Of a stretch of DNA of 64,000 bases, positions 42,775 to 51,115 are shown one piece after another. Position numbers and translations under genes: made by a program. A model generated the notes under the pieces. It was not told the origin of the DNA, ran no database searches, and saw nothing but the letters and a program-made list of their open reading frames with translations. The DNA lies in assembly GCF_051245535.1 (NCBI RefSeq), contig NZ_CP195303.1:2046001-2110000 (forward strand). Direction: 5' to 3'. This stretch comes from Micavibrio aeruginosavorus_D. Its GTDB lineage: Bacteria > Pseudomonadota > Alphaproteobacteria > Micavibrionales > Micavibrionaceae. How positions within the stretch are numbered: the stretch's first letter is position 1; every line of letters starts with the position of its first letter.

Positions 42775-44859
42775 ATGGTACTGAATATTACATCTGCGTT
42801 AGCCTTGTTTGTCCTGATCGCGATTTCCAGCGTGATCTATTTCGCCTCCAAGCGGATCAAAGTTCCTTATACGGTGTTGCTGGTCGCTGTGGGCGTGTTG
42901 CTGGTTCCTATTGTGAATCTGCCTTATCTCAACTCTGTGTTCGGCTTTTTGGGCGATATGGTCCTGACGCCTGAACTGCTCTTCTTCATCTTCCTGCCTG
43001 TGCTGATTTTTGAATCCGGCTTCAACATGAATATGCGCCGCATGCTGGACAGCGCGTGGGCGATTTCATTGCTGGCCGTGGTCGGGATGGTGATTTCCAC
43101 GATTACGGTGGCGACCTTGTTGTTCTTTGCTCTGCCGCTGGTGGGCATTGAAATTCCGTTCATGCTGGCGTTGGTGTTCGGCGCGGTGATTTCGCCGACC
43201 GATCCGGTGGCTGTGCTGGCCATCTTCAAGGAATGCCATGTGCCGCGTCGTCTGGGGCTGGTGTTCGAAGGGGAAAGCCTGCTGAATGATGGTACGGCGG
43301 TGGCGTTGTTTATGGTGTTGCTGGGTGTGGCCACAACGGGCTTCCACGGCACCGAAACGATCATGCACGGCATGTTCGAATTCGTGACCATGCTGGTTCT
43401 GGGTGTGGGGCTGGGGCTGGTGATGGCCGCCGTGTTCACACGTGCGCTGCGCTACACGAAGAAAAACGAATTTGTGACCGTGACGCTGATCCTGATTTCG
43501 GCGCATCTGGTGTTTATCACCTGCGAGCTGATCAACCATAGCGGTGTGGTCCATATCTCGTCGATTATCGCGACGACGGTGGCGGCGTTGTTTATGGGGA
43601 ACTATTCCCGCAACACGCTGCACCCCGAAGTGGACGGCTATCTGGGCAAGCTGATCGAACATATGGCGTTCGTTGTGAACTCGCTGGTGTTCCTGATGGC
43701 AGGCCTGTTGTTTGCCAGCGCGGGCGTTGATCTGGCGCATTTGTGGCTGCCGATTATTGTCACGGTGCTGGTGGTGGCGTTCTCGCGGATTATTGCGGTC
43801 TATGCCGTGACGGTGCCGCTGAACCTGAGCAAGGTTGAAGCCCCGATCCCCGCCGCCTGGGAAAAATTGCTGGCTTGGGGCAGTCTGCGCGGGGCGTTGT
43901 CGATTATTATCGTCACGTTGATCCCGGCGGACTTCACGGTTCCGGGTTGGGTTTTGCCCTATACGCCGCAGGAATTCCTGCTGTCGCTGACCATCGGGTG
44001 CATTCTGGCGACCTTGTTTATCAAGGCTCCGCTGATCGTGCCGATCATGAAAAAGCTGAAAATCACCGATGAAAACGCGCTGAAAAAGGCGCACGAGGCC
44101 GATCTGGGGATCTATTACCTCCAGACCGAGCGGGCGCGTCTGGTGAAGCACCATGAAAAGGGCTTCGTCCGGCCTGAACATTTCGCGGCGATGATGCAGC
44201 GTCTGGAGCAGAAACTGGCTGCGGCCGAAGCCATGCGGGCCGATCTGGTGCAGACCCATGGCCGGATTATTTTCGACCAATCCCTGCATCTGGCGATGGT
44301 GCATGTCGAAAAAACGGCCCTGAAAAACCTGTTCATCAACGAAGAGGTGAGCGAGCAGACCTATCGCCGCCTCTACAGCAAGCTGTGCCTGCAACAAGAA
44401 AAGATCGAACAGGCCCGCCACAATGAAATCGACCCGCGCGCCTACACCGACCGCAAGGATGTGTTCGACAAGCTGGTGGCGCTGGTGAATATGCCGTTTG
44501 ACCGCAATCGCGGCCTGATCACCCCGGCCCAGCGGCTGGAATATTACCGCGCGCAGATGATCATGGCCCGCAAGGCGGTCCAGACCATCGAATGCATGCA
44601 AACCGAACACGGCCATCCGGTGTTTCTGCCGGAATCCTATGATCAGGTTCTGGCCCTGTACCGCCAATACAAAAAACGCTCCGGCGAAAAGGCGGATAAC
44701 ATGGTTGCGGAATACAAGGATGAATTGCTGCCTTATCTGCACAAACTGGCGGAACGGTCTTTGTTCGCTTCGGGCGGCCGGGCGCTGGATTACCTGCATG
44801 ACAAGGGTTTGGTGGACGAGCATGTCATGCATGATCTGCGCGAACAATTCTCCGTCTAA
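42775..44859 (+). CDS. CPA1-family Na+/H+ antiporter with long cytoplasmic tail
   Basis: I start at the ATG at 42775 (MVLNITS); a GTG at 42712 opens a longer frame. The 694-aa protein has about 12 membrane segments to residue 420, with the transport-site motifs FGAVISPTDPVAVLAIF and FEGESLLNDGTAVALF of NhaP/NHE-type exchangers. A charged helical cytoplasmic tail of about 260 residues follows, longer than in simple NhaP proteins and likely regulatory. It lies downstream of parB behind a terminator and is followed by another, so it is transcribed alone. Confidence 0.9.
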   Translation: MVLNITSALALFVLIAISSVIYFASKRIKVPYTVLLVAVGVLLVPIVNLPYLNSVFGFLGDMVLTPELLFFIFLPVLIFESGFNMNMRRMLDSAWAISLLAVVGMVISTITVATLLFFALPLVGIEIPFMLALVFGAVISPTDPVAVLAIFKECHVPRRLGLVFEGESLLNDGTAVALFMVLLGVATTGFHGTETIMHGMFEFVTMLVLGVGLGLVMAAVFTRALRYTKKNEFVTVTLILISAHLVFITCELINHSGVVHISSIIATTVAALFMGNYSRNTLHPEVDGYLGKLIEHMAFVVNSLVFLMAGLLFASAGVDLAHLWLPIIVTVLVVAFSRIIAVYAVTVPLNLSKVEAPIPAAWEKLLAWGSLRGALSIIIVTLIPADFTVPGWVLPYTPQEFLLSLTIGCILATLFIKAPLIVPIMKKLKITDENALKKAHEADLGIYYLQTERARLVKHHEKGFVRPEHFAAMMQRLEQKLAAAEAMRADLVQTHGRIIFDQSLHLAMVHVEKTALKNLFINEEVSEQTYRRLYSKLCLQQEKIEQARHNEIDPRAYTDRKDVFDKLVALVNMPFDRNRGLITPAQRLEYYRAQMIMARKAVQTIECMQTEHGHPVFLPESYDQVLALYRQYKKRSGEKADNMVAEYKDELLPYLHKLAERSLFASGGRALDYLHDKGLVDEHVMHDLREQFSV

Positions 44860-44880
44860 GGTATTGATTACAAATCAAAG

Positions 44881-44911
44881 AAAAGGGCGCGGGAGTATCC
44901 GCGCCCTTTTT
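44881..44911 (+). terminator. intrinsic terminator of the antiporter gene
   Basis: AAAAGGGCGCGG and CCGCGCCCTTTT form a perfect 12-bp stem with a 6-nt loop and T-run. Confidence 0.93.
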
Positions 44912-45009
44912 GTTTGTTGGTCGGTTTATTGTTACGCAGATTCCATATTTACAGAATCTTTTTCTGGCTTGCTCGTCGAATCGTGCTATGTTACCACCAT
45001 AAAATGCAC

Positions 45010-45111
45010 AACGGCGCAGAGCCCTTTGGAGGGGTTGCGCCGTTGCTCCTTACCCTTTTGGAAGGGGTAGGATGGATGGCCCCGTTAAGGGTTACCCGAT
45101 AATAATCGGGT
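45010..45111. other. cluster of three hairpins, possible structured RNA
   Basis: Three consecutive inverted repeats: AACGGCGCA/TGCGCCGTT (45010-45044), TACCC/GGGGTA (45051-45068) and ACCCGAT/ATCGGGT (45094-45111). A TGCTATGTT extended -10-like sequence lies just upstream on the plus strand. A 33-codon frame starting at 45004 runs through it. The last hairpin overlaps the 3' end of the minus-strand gene. Confidence 0.4.
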
Positions 45112-45681
45112 GGTTTGCCAGTCCATCAAATCCTCCTTTCTATACGCTGCGATCGCGTTTGGGGTGTAGGGGTCCGAGTAATCGGACCGGCTATAAGAAA
45201 CTCCCGTGGTTGCAGCCGCGGGGGTTTCGTTCTTTTGGGCCGGGACAAAGTACCAGTCCCAGCCATCGCGTCTGACCAAGCTCTGTTTGGAGAGCCGATA
45301 AAGCGTCATTCCGATAGTTTTCTCATGGAGCGTCTCACCACGTCGGCGCTCCAAAACTTTTCTTAGCTGACTTGCACGAACAGGCTTGGGGTAGGCTTTC
45401 TCGGCCTCCTCCAAGATTCCTTCTTTGATTGTTTTTTGGGAGATGGTTTTGACGGGCGCGCTAAGATTCCAGTTTTCTTGTGACTGGCTGGTAAAGGCTT
45501 CTTTTGCCACATCAAAGCCAAAAAGGTGGCCGGCCCTCTCGCAGTCCTGAAGCAGTGTGGAAAGATTTTTTTGCCGTTCTTCTAGGTTTCCAATCGCAAC
45601 AGCGTTCTCGGTGTATTCGGCGATAATTTCCAAAAAGCGGTCAATGATGGCCTGTCTTGCAGCAGAAGTTGATGAAAGCAT
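45085..45681 (-). CDS. hypothetical protein with winged-helix-like domain
   Basis: A 198-aa protein with an N-terminal helical region (about 1-65, coiled-coil-like) and a segment at about 85-150 (TIKEGILEEAEKAYP, VRASQLRKVLERRRG, TIGMTLYRLSKQSLVRRDG, WYFVP) that reads as a winged helix-turn-helix of the kind found in regulators or mobile-element proteins. The tail is Ser/Tyr/Asp-rich. On the coding strand TATAAT lies about 50 bases before the ATG. Codon use is AT-richer than the neighbours, hinting at acquisition. DNA binding is inferred. Confidence 0.6.
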   Translation of the reverse strand: MLSSTSAARQAIIDRFLEIIAEYTENAVAIGNLEERQKNLSTLLQDCERAGHLFGFDVAKEAFTSQSQENWNLSAPVKTISQKTIKEGILEEAEKAYPKPVRASQLRKVLERRRGETLHEKTIGMTLYRLSKQSLVRRDGWDWYFVPAQKNETPAAATTGVSYSRSDYSDPYTPNAIAAYRKEDLMDWQTTRLLSGNP

Positions 45682-45813
45682 GGTGTTGTCCTCGTGCTAT
45701 GCTTATTGATATCCTATTTGTGGTATTATACGAATTCAATCTGTAGGGGTTTGGGGATTCCCTTTTGTCCACACATTTTAAGAACTGCTGTTTTTGGGAG
45801 GAGTAATCCCCCC

Positions 45814-45857
45814 TTGACTCTTTTTGTACCGAATGGTATATCTATATGTAGATAGAG
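45814..45857 (+). promoter_or_regulatory. tetR promoter with overlapping operator-like palindrome
   Basis: TTGACT (45814-45819), 17 bp, then TATATC (45837-45842). The -10 region merges with the palindrome ATATCTAT...TAGATAGA (45838-45857), whose half-sites recur at 46565-46588 before the AhpD-like gene. Autorepression by the TetR protein is inferred. Confidence 0.65.
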
Positions 45858-45873
45858 TGAAGCGAGGCCGACA

Positions 45874-46425
45874 ATGTCTGATATGCGCGAACAAGTATTA
45901 CAAGTGGCTGGGGACCTGACGCAGGCGCGGGGGTTCAACGGGTTCAGCTATATCGATTTGTCCGACGCGGTTGGGATCAAAACGTCCAGCATCCATTATT
46001 ACTTCAAGAAGAAGGATGATCTGGCTGTGGCCCTGATTGAACGCCAGCGCAAGATCGTTGGTGAAAAACTGGCGGCCATTGATACGGCACAAATGTCGCC
46101 CCAAGCATCATTGCAGGCTTTGGGCGATTTATTCAAAAGCTTCATCACTGGGCGGCAGGATAATTTCTGCCTGTGCGGCATGCTGGCTGCGGAATTTGCG
46201 GCCATGAATGATGCGGCACGCGCGGCGTTGAAAGCCTATTTCGATGATGTGCGCGGCTGGCTGGCTGGGCAATTTGTGCGGCTGGACCCGGCGACCACAC
46301 CGGATCAGGCGCAGGCCAAGGCGCTGGGCTTTATTGGTGCGCTGGAGGGCGTGTTGCTGATCGCCCGGCTGGAGAAAAATCCAGCCCTGATTGATCAGGC
46401 CATTGCGCCTTTTCTACACCCCTAG
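45874..46425 (+). CDS. TetR family transcriptional regulator
   Basis: A 183-aa regulator with the TetR N-terminal HTH: LTQARGFNGFSYIDLSDAVGIKTSSIHYYFKKKDDL (about 15-50). The C-terminal part has two nearby cysteines in DNFCLCGMLAAEF, which could sense oxidants or electrophiles. It precedes two genes for peroxide-type enzymes and shares an operator-like palindrome with them, suggesting it represses both itself and them. Confidence 0.88.
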   Translation: MSDMREQVLQVAGDLTQARGFNGFSYIDLSDAVGIKTSSIHYYFKKKDDLAVALIERQRKIVGEKLAAIDTAQMSPQASLQALGDLFKSFITGRQDNFCLCGMLAAEFAAMNDAARAALKAYFDDVRGWLAGQFVRLDPATTPDQAQAKALGFIGALEGVLLIARLEKNPALIDQAIAPFLHP

Positions 46426-46428
46426 ACG

Positions 46429-46497
46429 TCATCCCGGCGAAGGCCGGGATCCATAGGATAGATTGTATGGACACCGGCCTGCGCCGGTGTGACGAGC
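46429..46497. repeat. GTCATCCCGG-type intergenic repeat
   Basis: Starts CGTCATCCCGG-CGAAGG-CCGGGATCC, and ends with ACACCGGCCTGCGCCGGTGTGACGAG; two small palindromes joined by a short spacer. Same class as 40513 and 63138. Confidence 0.6.
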
Positions 46498-46564
46498 GGG
46501 GAAGAGAAAGAGTTTTAGGGAGAGGAAAAATGTCGGTGACCACCCGCCTTTTCTCTCTCCCTGA

Positions 46565-46588
46565 ATATCTATCTTTATATAGATAGAA
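46565..46588. promoter_or_regulatory. operator-like palindrome upstream of the AhpD-like gene
   Basis: ATATCTATC-TTTATA-TAGATAGA contains a perfect CTATCT/AGATAG palindrome and the same half-sites as the tetR promoter palindrome; likely the second site of the same regulator. Confidence 0.55.
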
Positions 46589-46633
46589 TTAGACGATGAC
46601 TACGCATTGAAACCCAAAACCAAGGAGACGATC

Positions 46634-47176
46634 ATGACGATTCAACCCGTAAATCCCGATACCGCCACAGGCCGCGTGGCTGAATTACTGGCAGGTGCAA
46701 AAGCCAAGCTGGGCATGGTGCCGAATATGTTCCGCGTCATCGCCAACGCCCCGAAAGTGCTGGATGGGTATTTTGCCTTTTCCGGCGCCGTTGGAAACAC
46801 GCTGAATGGCAAGGCCCGCGAACAATTGGCCATCGCCTTGGCCGGCAGCAATGATTGCGGCTACTGCCTGAGCGCCCACACGGCCCTCGGCCGCATGGCC
46901 GGCGTCAGCGGTGATGATCTGCGCTCCGCCCAAAGCGGCAGCGTGTCCGACCCGAAAACGCAAGCGATGATCGACTTCGCATTGGAGGTCAACCGCACCC
47001 ATGGCGAAAACATGCAATCCGGCGTCGCCGCCGCCCGTGATGCGGGCTTAAGCGATGAAGAATTGCTGGAAATCATCGCCAATGTTGCGCTGAACATCTT
47101 CACCAATGCGGTGAACGGCGTGGCGGAAACTGAAATCGACTTCCCGAAAGTCGAAATCATCAAAAAAGCCGCGTAA
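46634..47176 (+). CDS. carboxymuconolactone decarboxylase/AhpD-like protein
   Basis: The ATG at 46634 has AAGGAG eight nt upstream. The 180-aa product shows the AhpD-type active site CGYCLSAHTALGR (CXXC-x-x-H) at about residues 76-88 and a helical CMD fold, e.g. GKAREQLAIALAGSN and VALNIFTNAVNGV. Members are alkylhydroperoxidases or reductants of peroxiredoxins. It precedes an OsmC/Ohr-like gene by 33 nt and follows a TetR gene, so together they look like a peroxide-stress operon. Confidence 0.85.
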   Translation: MTIQPVNPDTATGRVAELLAGAKAKLGMVPNMFRVIANAPKVLDGYFAFSGAVGNTLNGKAREQLAIALAGSNDCGYCLSAHTALGRMAGVSGDDLRSAQSGSVSDPKTQAMIDFALEVNRTHGENMQSGVAAARDAGLSDEELLEIIANVALNIFTNAVNGVAETEIDFPKVEIIKKAA

Positions 47177-47209
47177 TTGAACCCAAACCACACACTGAAG
47201 GAGATAATC

Positions 47210-47695
47210 ATGAGCATTCAACCAATCCACATTCAATCTGCAGCAAAAACCAGTGGTGTGCTGCAATCAGGAACGATCCAAACCGTTCTGATGACCGGCA
47301 AGACACTGACAACATTGGGCGGTAAGGACCGCGTCAATATGCGGCTTTCCACGGGCACCGATGAAACGCCCAATTATGTGTACGAGGACACGCTGTCGCA
47401 CCCCACTGCGGAGCAGTTGTTCGCTGGGGCGTGGTCGGCCTGTTTTACGGGCGCGATGCGCAAGGCCGCGCAGGGGATGAAGGTCGCCCTGCCTTCTGAC
47501 ACAGCGGTCGAGATCGCGGTCGATCTTGGTATTACGGGCAATGCCTATCTGCTGCAAGCCCGGATCGATGTCAGCCTGCCGGGCCTGCCACAGGATGTGG
47601 CCGAAGCACTGGTGCATGAGGCGGACCAGATCTGCCCTTATTCCAAGGCAACGCGCAGCAATATCGACGTGGTGCTGAACGTCACCACCGCATAA
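47210..47695 (+). CDS. OsmC/Ohr family peroxiredoxin-like protein
   Basis: The ATG at 47210 has GAAGGAG upstream. The 161-aa product has the two conserved cysteines of the family, in FAGAWSACFTGAM and DQICPYSKATR, and the HPTAEQLFAGAW approach that fits Ohr. Ohr reduces organic hydroperoxides using lipoylated partners. Its pairing with an AhpD-like CXXC protein in one transcript is functionally sensible. Ohr versus OsmC cannot be settled by eye, but the motif pattern favours Ohr. Confidence 0.85.
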   Translation: MSIQPIHIQSAAKTSGVLQSGTIQTVLMTGKTLTTLGGKDRVNMRLSTGTDETPNYVYEDTLSHPTAEQLFAGAWSACFTGAMRKAAQGMKVALPSDTAVEIAVDLGITGNAYLLQARIDVSLPGLPQDVAEALVHEADQICPYSKATRSNIDVVLNVTTA

Positions 47696-47779
47696 AAGCT
47701 GTGTTTATTGATCCGTCATATCAATCAGATGGAGCGCGTGAAAAGACCACATTCACGCGCTCTTTCGCGTCCACTTTAA

Positions 47780-47936
47780 GCCCCCTCTCCCATGGGGAGA
47801 GGGTTGGGGTGAGGGGGTAGAATGGTTGTGAGGGCGTGTTTGATCCTGCAATATCCCAACCCCTCACCCAGCTTTGGCTAAGGGCGCTGCCCTAAGCCTG
47901 CGCAACCCTCTCCCTATGGGAGAGGGGAAAAGGGGG
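47780..47936. repeat. CCCTCTCCC-type intergenic repeat pair
   Basis: Two copies of CCCTCTCCCATGGGGAGAGGG-like palindromes facing each other, joined by a region with GGGTTGGGGTGAGGGG. Similar elements are at 56037 and 61508. Confidence 0.6.
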
Positions 47937-47946
47937 GTTTCTAGGC

Positions 47947-49737
47947 TTATCCGCGCGTTGAACGGGTGGTAGCAGGTTTAGAATGTTCTGCGCTTTGCTG
48001 CACATTTTTGTGCGCATTTTCACCCGGCTCCGCCAACCGCCCCAGACGGTCGAGATAGGCGCGCATGCTGGGCCGTGTGCCTGAGGCCATTTCCAGCAGG
48101 ATCAGGGGGCGGAAGCGTCCGGCTTGCGCGAACACGCGGTCTTCGATGAAACTGGCATAAGGGCGCAGATAATCGGCCAGTGTCGCAGCCTTTTGGTCCA
48201 GATCCGGCGTGTCGCGCACCAGCGCATCATGCAGGGCCGAGGCGGCGATGGCGCCCGTTTGATACGCCCAGAAATACCCCATCTGGCGATCAAACCAGTG
48301 GCTTTCTGCCACCATGAAATCATCCGGATCATGCGGCTGGCCGGTGAATTGCTGCATCGTGTCGGCCCAGAAGGCGGGCAGGTCGGCCACGGCCATTTCC
48401 CCATCCAGAATGCGGCGTTCGGCCAGCACGCGCCAAACCATGTTCGGCGGCAAGGCCAGCTCGCTGGTGCCCCAATTCATATCATGCGGATCGGGGCGCG
48501 TGGCCAGCGCGTGCAGGTTTTCCGGCGTCCATTCCGGCCCATCCACCTGCAAAATGCTGCGGATCAAGGGTGCAGCAATATCGAAGAACCGCTTCTTGTA
48601 TCCCGCTTGCTCAAAGAACATCGCGGCGGCCTCGTGCGTGTTGTACCCGTTCACACGGCCCACCGGCTGGGACTTCACCGCATCGGGCAGGCGGTTGAGC
48701 GCCAGCAGATACAGCAAATGCCCGCATTCATGCATGGCATTGGTCAGACCGCGCAGCACATCATCTTCATAACATTCAATGGCCAGTTTGACGCGGTTGG
48801 GCGTGCCCCAGCAAAACCCGTTGGGCAGGGTGGTAAAATCAATCTCAATATCATGGTGGTCCATCTGATTTTGGTCCCATCCACCCGCATCCAGAAACGC
48901 GTTCAACACATGGCGGAATAATTTTTGCTGCAGCTCCTCCGCAACATCGGGCAGGGGCAACGGCGGTGGGGCATCGCGCAATTCCTGCGCCAAACTCTGT
49001 AAATTATGGGGGTATCGCGTTTTGGCCGATTCAATGGCGCGGTCAATATCGCTGTTGCGCGTGTGCGGGTTCCATTCATCCAGCAACACTTCCGACACCG
49101 CCACGCCCAGCCGCCGGGCGGGCTCGGCGGCCAATTGCCGACGCAGGGAGAAGATATTTTCAAGGATCGGTTGCTGCGCCTGCCATGCGGCGCGGGGTCC
49201 TTCGCGCTCGGACACTTCAAACGTCTCCAACCACTGGGATTCCGAGTGTTTCAACGCATCTTCCAGCGCATCAATCAATTCCGGATGGGTCAGGCCGGAC
49301 GACAAATCATGCAGCCGCCGCATCTCCTGCAAATTCGCCTGATCCCAGTCGGGCAAAGCCTGTGCGATGGTATCCGCGTGATCCAGCAGGGTATCGACGT
49401 GATACCGGTCGCTGTTCAGCAAACGAAACTGGTTATGGCGCCGCCCCTTGATGTCGGCGACGATGGAATCCAGCGCCGCAGGCGGGGCCAGCCATTTTTC
49501 CGCCTGTAAAATATCAATCTGGTCGGACTCGCTCTGCCATGCCCCGAAAATACGGCGCAGGCGGTCATAGGCCTGCAACGCTTCCTCCGGCGTTGGTGGT
49601 GTATTGGTCAGGGCCAGTGTCGTCCGTTCCGGTTCGACCCCAAACAGGCGCAAAACATTCTCCGCCACGCGCCGCCACACAGCCCGTAGGAAAAAGATCG
49701 TTCGTGGTGTTTCACCCTCAGGACGCATGGGCCTCAA
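47947..49737 (-). CDS. M32 family carboxypeptidase (thermostable carboxypeptidase-like)
   Basis: A 596-aa protein with an N-terminal extension of about 85 residues before the M32-like helical body. The zinc motif is MHECGHLLYLL (HECGH near residue 335), followed by THEAAAMFFEQAGYK where most M32 enzymes have HESQSR-x-WE; the Glu that binds zinc is present in HE but the rest is changed. FYGYLT-type landmarks give way to GYFWAYQTGAIAASAL. M32 enzymes remove C-terminal residues except Pro. The neighbouring genes give no substrate hint. The divergent motif suggests a subfamily. Confidence 0.8.
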   Translation of the reverse strand: MRPMRPEGETPRTIFFLRAVWRRVAENVLRLFGVEPERTTLALTNTPPTPEEALQAYDRLRRIFGAWQSESDQIDILQAEKWLAPPAALDSIVADIKGRRHNQFRLLNSDRYHVDTLLDHADTIAQALPDWDQANLQEMRRLHDLSSGLTHPELIDALEDALKHSESQWLETFEVSEREGPRAAWQAQQPILENIFSLRRQLAAEPARRLGVAVSEVLLDEWNPHTRNSDIDRAIESAKTRYPHNLQSLAQELRDAPPPLPLPDVAEELQQKLFRHVLNAFLDAGGWDQNQMDHHDIEIDFTTLPNGFCWGTPNRVKLAIECYEDDVLRGLTNAMHECGHLLYLLALNRLPDAVKSQPVGRVNGYNTHEAAAMFFEQAGYKKRFFDIAAPLIRSILQVDGPEWTPENLHALATRPDPHDMNWGTSELALPPNMVWRVLAERRILDGEMAVADLPAFWADTMQQFTGQPHDPDDFMVAESHWFDRQMGYFWAYQTGAIAASALHDALVRDTPDLDQKAATLADYLRPYASFIEDRVFAQAGRFRPLILLEMASGTRPSMRAYLDRLGRLAEPGENAHKNVQQSAEHSKPATTRSTRG

Positions 49738-49823
49738 CCGCTTTCATGGCCCTGATTGTCTTTGAAAACATTGAAAAAATGGATAATGACCACACCGACA
49801 TATGGGGGACAGCGCGGTGCGCA

Positions 49824-49852
49824 TTGACTTTTGAAGATAAAAGGAATATAGT
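49824..49852 (+). promoter_or_regulatory. sigma-70 promoter before a leader terminator
   Basis: TTGACT, 17 bp, TATAGT; predicted start near 49859, only about 12 nt before a strong terminator hairpin and 65 nt before the peptidoglycan-binding protein gene. Confidence 0.65.
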
Positions 49853-49870
49853 CCTATTATGTTTTAAGCC

Positions 49871-49905
49871 AGCAGGCCCTTGCGAAAGCGGGGCCTGCTT
49901 TTTTT
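49871..49905 (+). terminator. intrinsic terminator in the leader of the 49924 gene
   Basis: AGCAGGCCC and GGGCCTGCT make a 9-bp GC-rich stem over an 11-nt loop with seven T residues. It lies between the promoter at 49824 and the start codon at 49924, so either it attenuates that gene or it ends a very short RNA. Confidence 0.85.
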
Positions 49906-49923
49906 ACGCGAAAGGAAGGCGGC

Positions 49924-50607
49924 ATGCTGTTCAAAGATATTTCCACCCTGTTGCGCGACCCGGTCGGCAACAATCTCAAAAACAATCCGGATGATGTTGA
50001 AAACCTGAAACGGAAATTCAAGGCGATCGATCGGTACGGCCGCGATGTTGAAAACGGCTATATCGACCGTGATCTGAATGACGCGATTTTCAAGTTTCAG
50101 AAAGAGCGCGGGCTGAAGGTTGATGGCCGCATGAATCCGGGCGGGGAAACCGAAACAACGCTGATCAACACGCTGTTGGGATTGGACCGCCCTGTGGGAA
50201 AGCGTCCTGCGCCTGTCCGTCACGCAACGCGGTCCGTGCCCATGGTGGCTGCGGGTGCCGCGCCGATGATGGCGGGCGCAGCGGTGCGCACGTTGCCGGC
50301 CCTGCTCGGGCTGCTGGGCGGCATGATCGGTCTGAACACGGACATCACACCCACTGAAACCGGCGAAGATGCACCGCAACCGCAACCCATCCCGCGCCCG
50401 GTTCCCAATCCCGTGCCGGAAACGCCACCTGAGCCTGAGGGAGAGGATTGTGAGGCACAGTATGAGAGCGATACGGCAGATTGTAATGGGGTCACGGAAA
50501 GCAATGGTCCGCAGGCCGGGGCTGTTTGTCATCAATCGGCCAGTGACATTTATGCAGCTTGTCTCCGCGGCTGGCCTCGTGAGGATTGGCCACCCTTGCA
50601 GATCTGA
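49924..50607 (+). CDS. peptidoglycan-binding-domain protein with cysteine-rich end
   Basis: AAGGAAGG precedes the ATG. The 227-aa product has a PG_binding_1-like helical domain at about 22-85 (LNDAIFKFQKERGLKVDGRMNPGGETE), a hydrophobic Ala/Gly stretch at about 107-140, a Pro/Gln linker (QPQPIPRPVPNPVPETPPEP) and a C-terminal domain with five cysteines: CEAQYESDTADCNG, AVCHQSA, YAACLRG. The tail recalls C-terminal cysteine-rich domains seen in some secreted and polymorphic-toxin-like proteins; this is only a resemblance. No Sec signal peptide. Followed by two paralogous small proteins. Role in cell-wall interaction is inferred. Confidence 0.65.
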   Translation: MLFKDISTLLRDPVGNNLKNNPDDVENLKRKFKAIDRYGRDVENGYIDRDLNDAIFKFQKERGLKVDGRMNPGGETETTLINTLLGLDRPVGKRPAPVRHATRSVPMVAAGAAPMMAGAAVRTLPALLGLLGGMIGLNTDITPTETGEDAPQPQPIPRPVPNPVPETPPEPEGEDCEAQYESDTADCNGVTESNGPQAGAVCHQSASDIYAACLRGWPREDWPPLQI

Positions 50608-50631
50608 CGCTCCGCAGGGTAATCTTCCGGA

Positions 50632-51108
50632 ATGGTGAAGAAAATTTTATCACATCAGATGTTGTGCCTGTCTGTCCATGAGCGGGATGGACAGACACAT
50701 TTGTTACTGGAGAAAGAGCCCTATTATCGGGATCAAGACCGTGCCCCGCATACAGAAACTGCGCTGGAAACGCTGTCTATCAAGAATCTGGCTATGGATT
50801 CTGTGTTTTTGTCGGACTTGGGCTTTAAGATCGCATTGGCTCTCTTGTCAGAGCATGCGCTGAACGATGTTCGTGATGGCATCCGGGTGCGGTACATTTA
50901 TGCATACCAAGATGATGGTCGCGCTGTATTGCGAATGGATCGGTATTTGCCGGGTCATCATCCCTACCGACCCAGCCCCCATAGAACAGTCTGTGAGAAG
51001 GTGTTCCTTCCGAGCTTGATAAAAGAGGACATTTTTCAGGATAAAACATACCATGTTTTAGCGAAGACTGTTCTGGGACATTTGCCGTTAGACGTTGCGG
51101 AAAAGTAG
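50632..51108 (+). CDS. small hypothetical protein, paralogue A
   Basis: A 158-aa soluble protein with no family recognised. It aligns closely with the next product: QMLCLSVHERDGQTHLLLEKEPYYRDQDRAP / QMLCLSVHDQETDGPCLLIERGPYVRDENRS, the LSDLGFKIALALL / LQDLGFKLALVIL block and the HLPLD end. It starts 24 nt after the peptidoglycan-binding protein, in one run. AT-richer than surrounding core genes. The position of two like-sized paralogues behind a possible effector is reminiscent of immunity genes, as speculation. Confidence 0.6.
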   Translation: MVKKILSHQMLCLSVHERDGQTHLLLEKEPYYRDQDRAPHTETALETLSIKNLAMDSVFLSDLGFKIALALLSEHALNDVRDGIRVRYIYAYQDDGRAVLRMDRYLPGHHPYRPSPHRTVCEKVFLPSLIKEDIFQDKTYHVLAKTVLGHLPLDVAEK

Positions 51109-51115
51109 TGGGGGG

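Noticed and set aside
43066..44847. 593-codon frame antisense to the antiporter
   Set aside because: Gln/His/Arg-rich shadow of a membrane-protein gene with no start signal.
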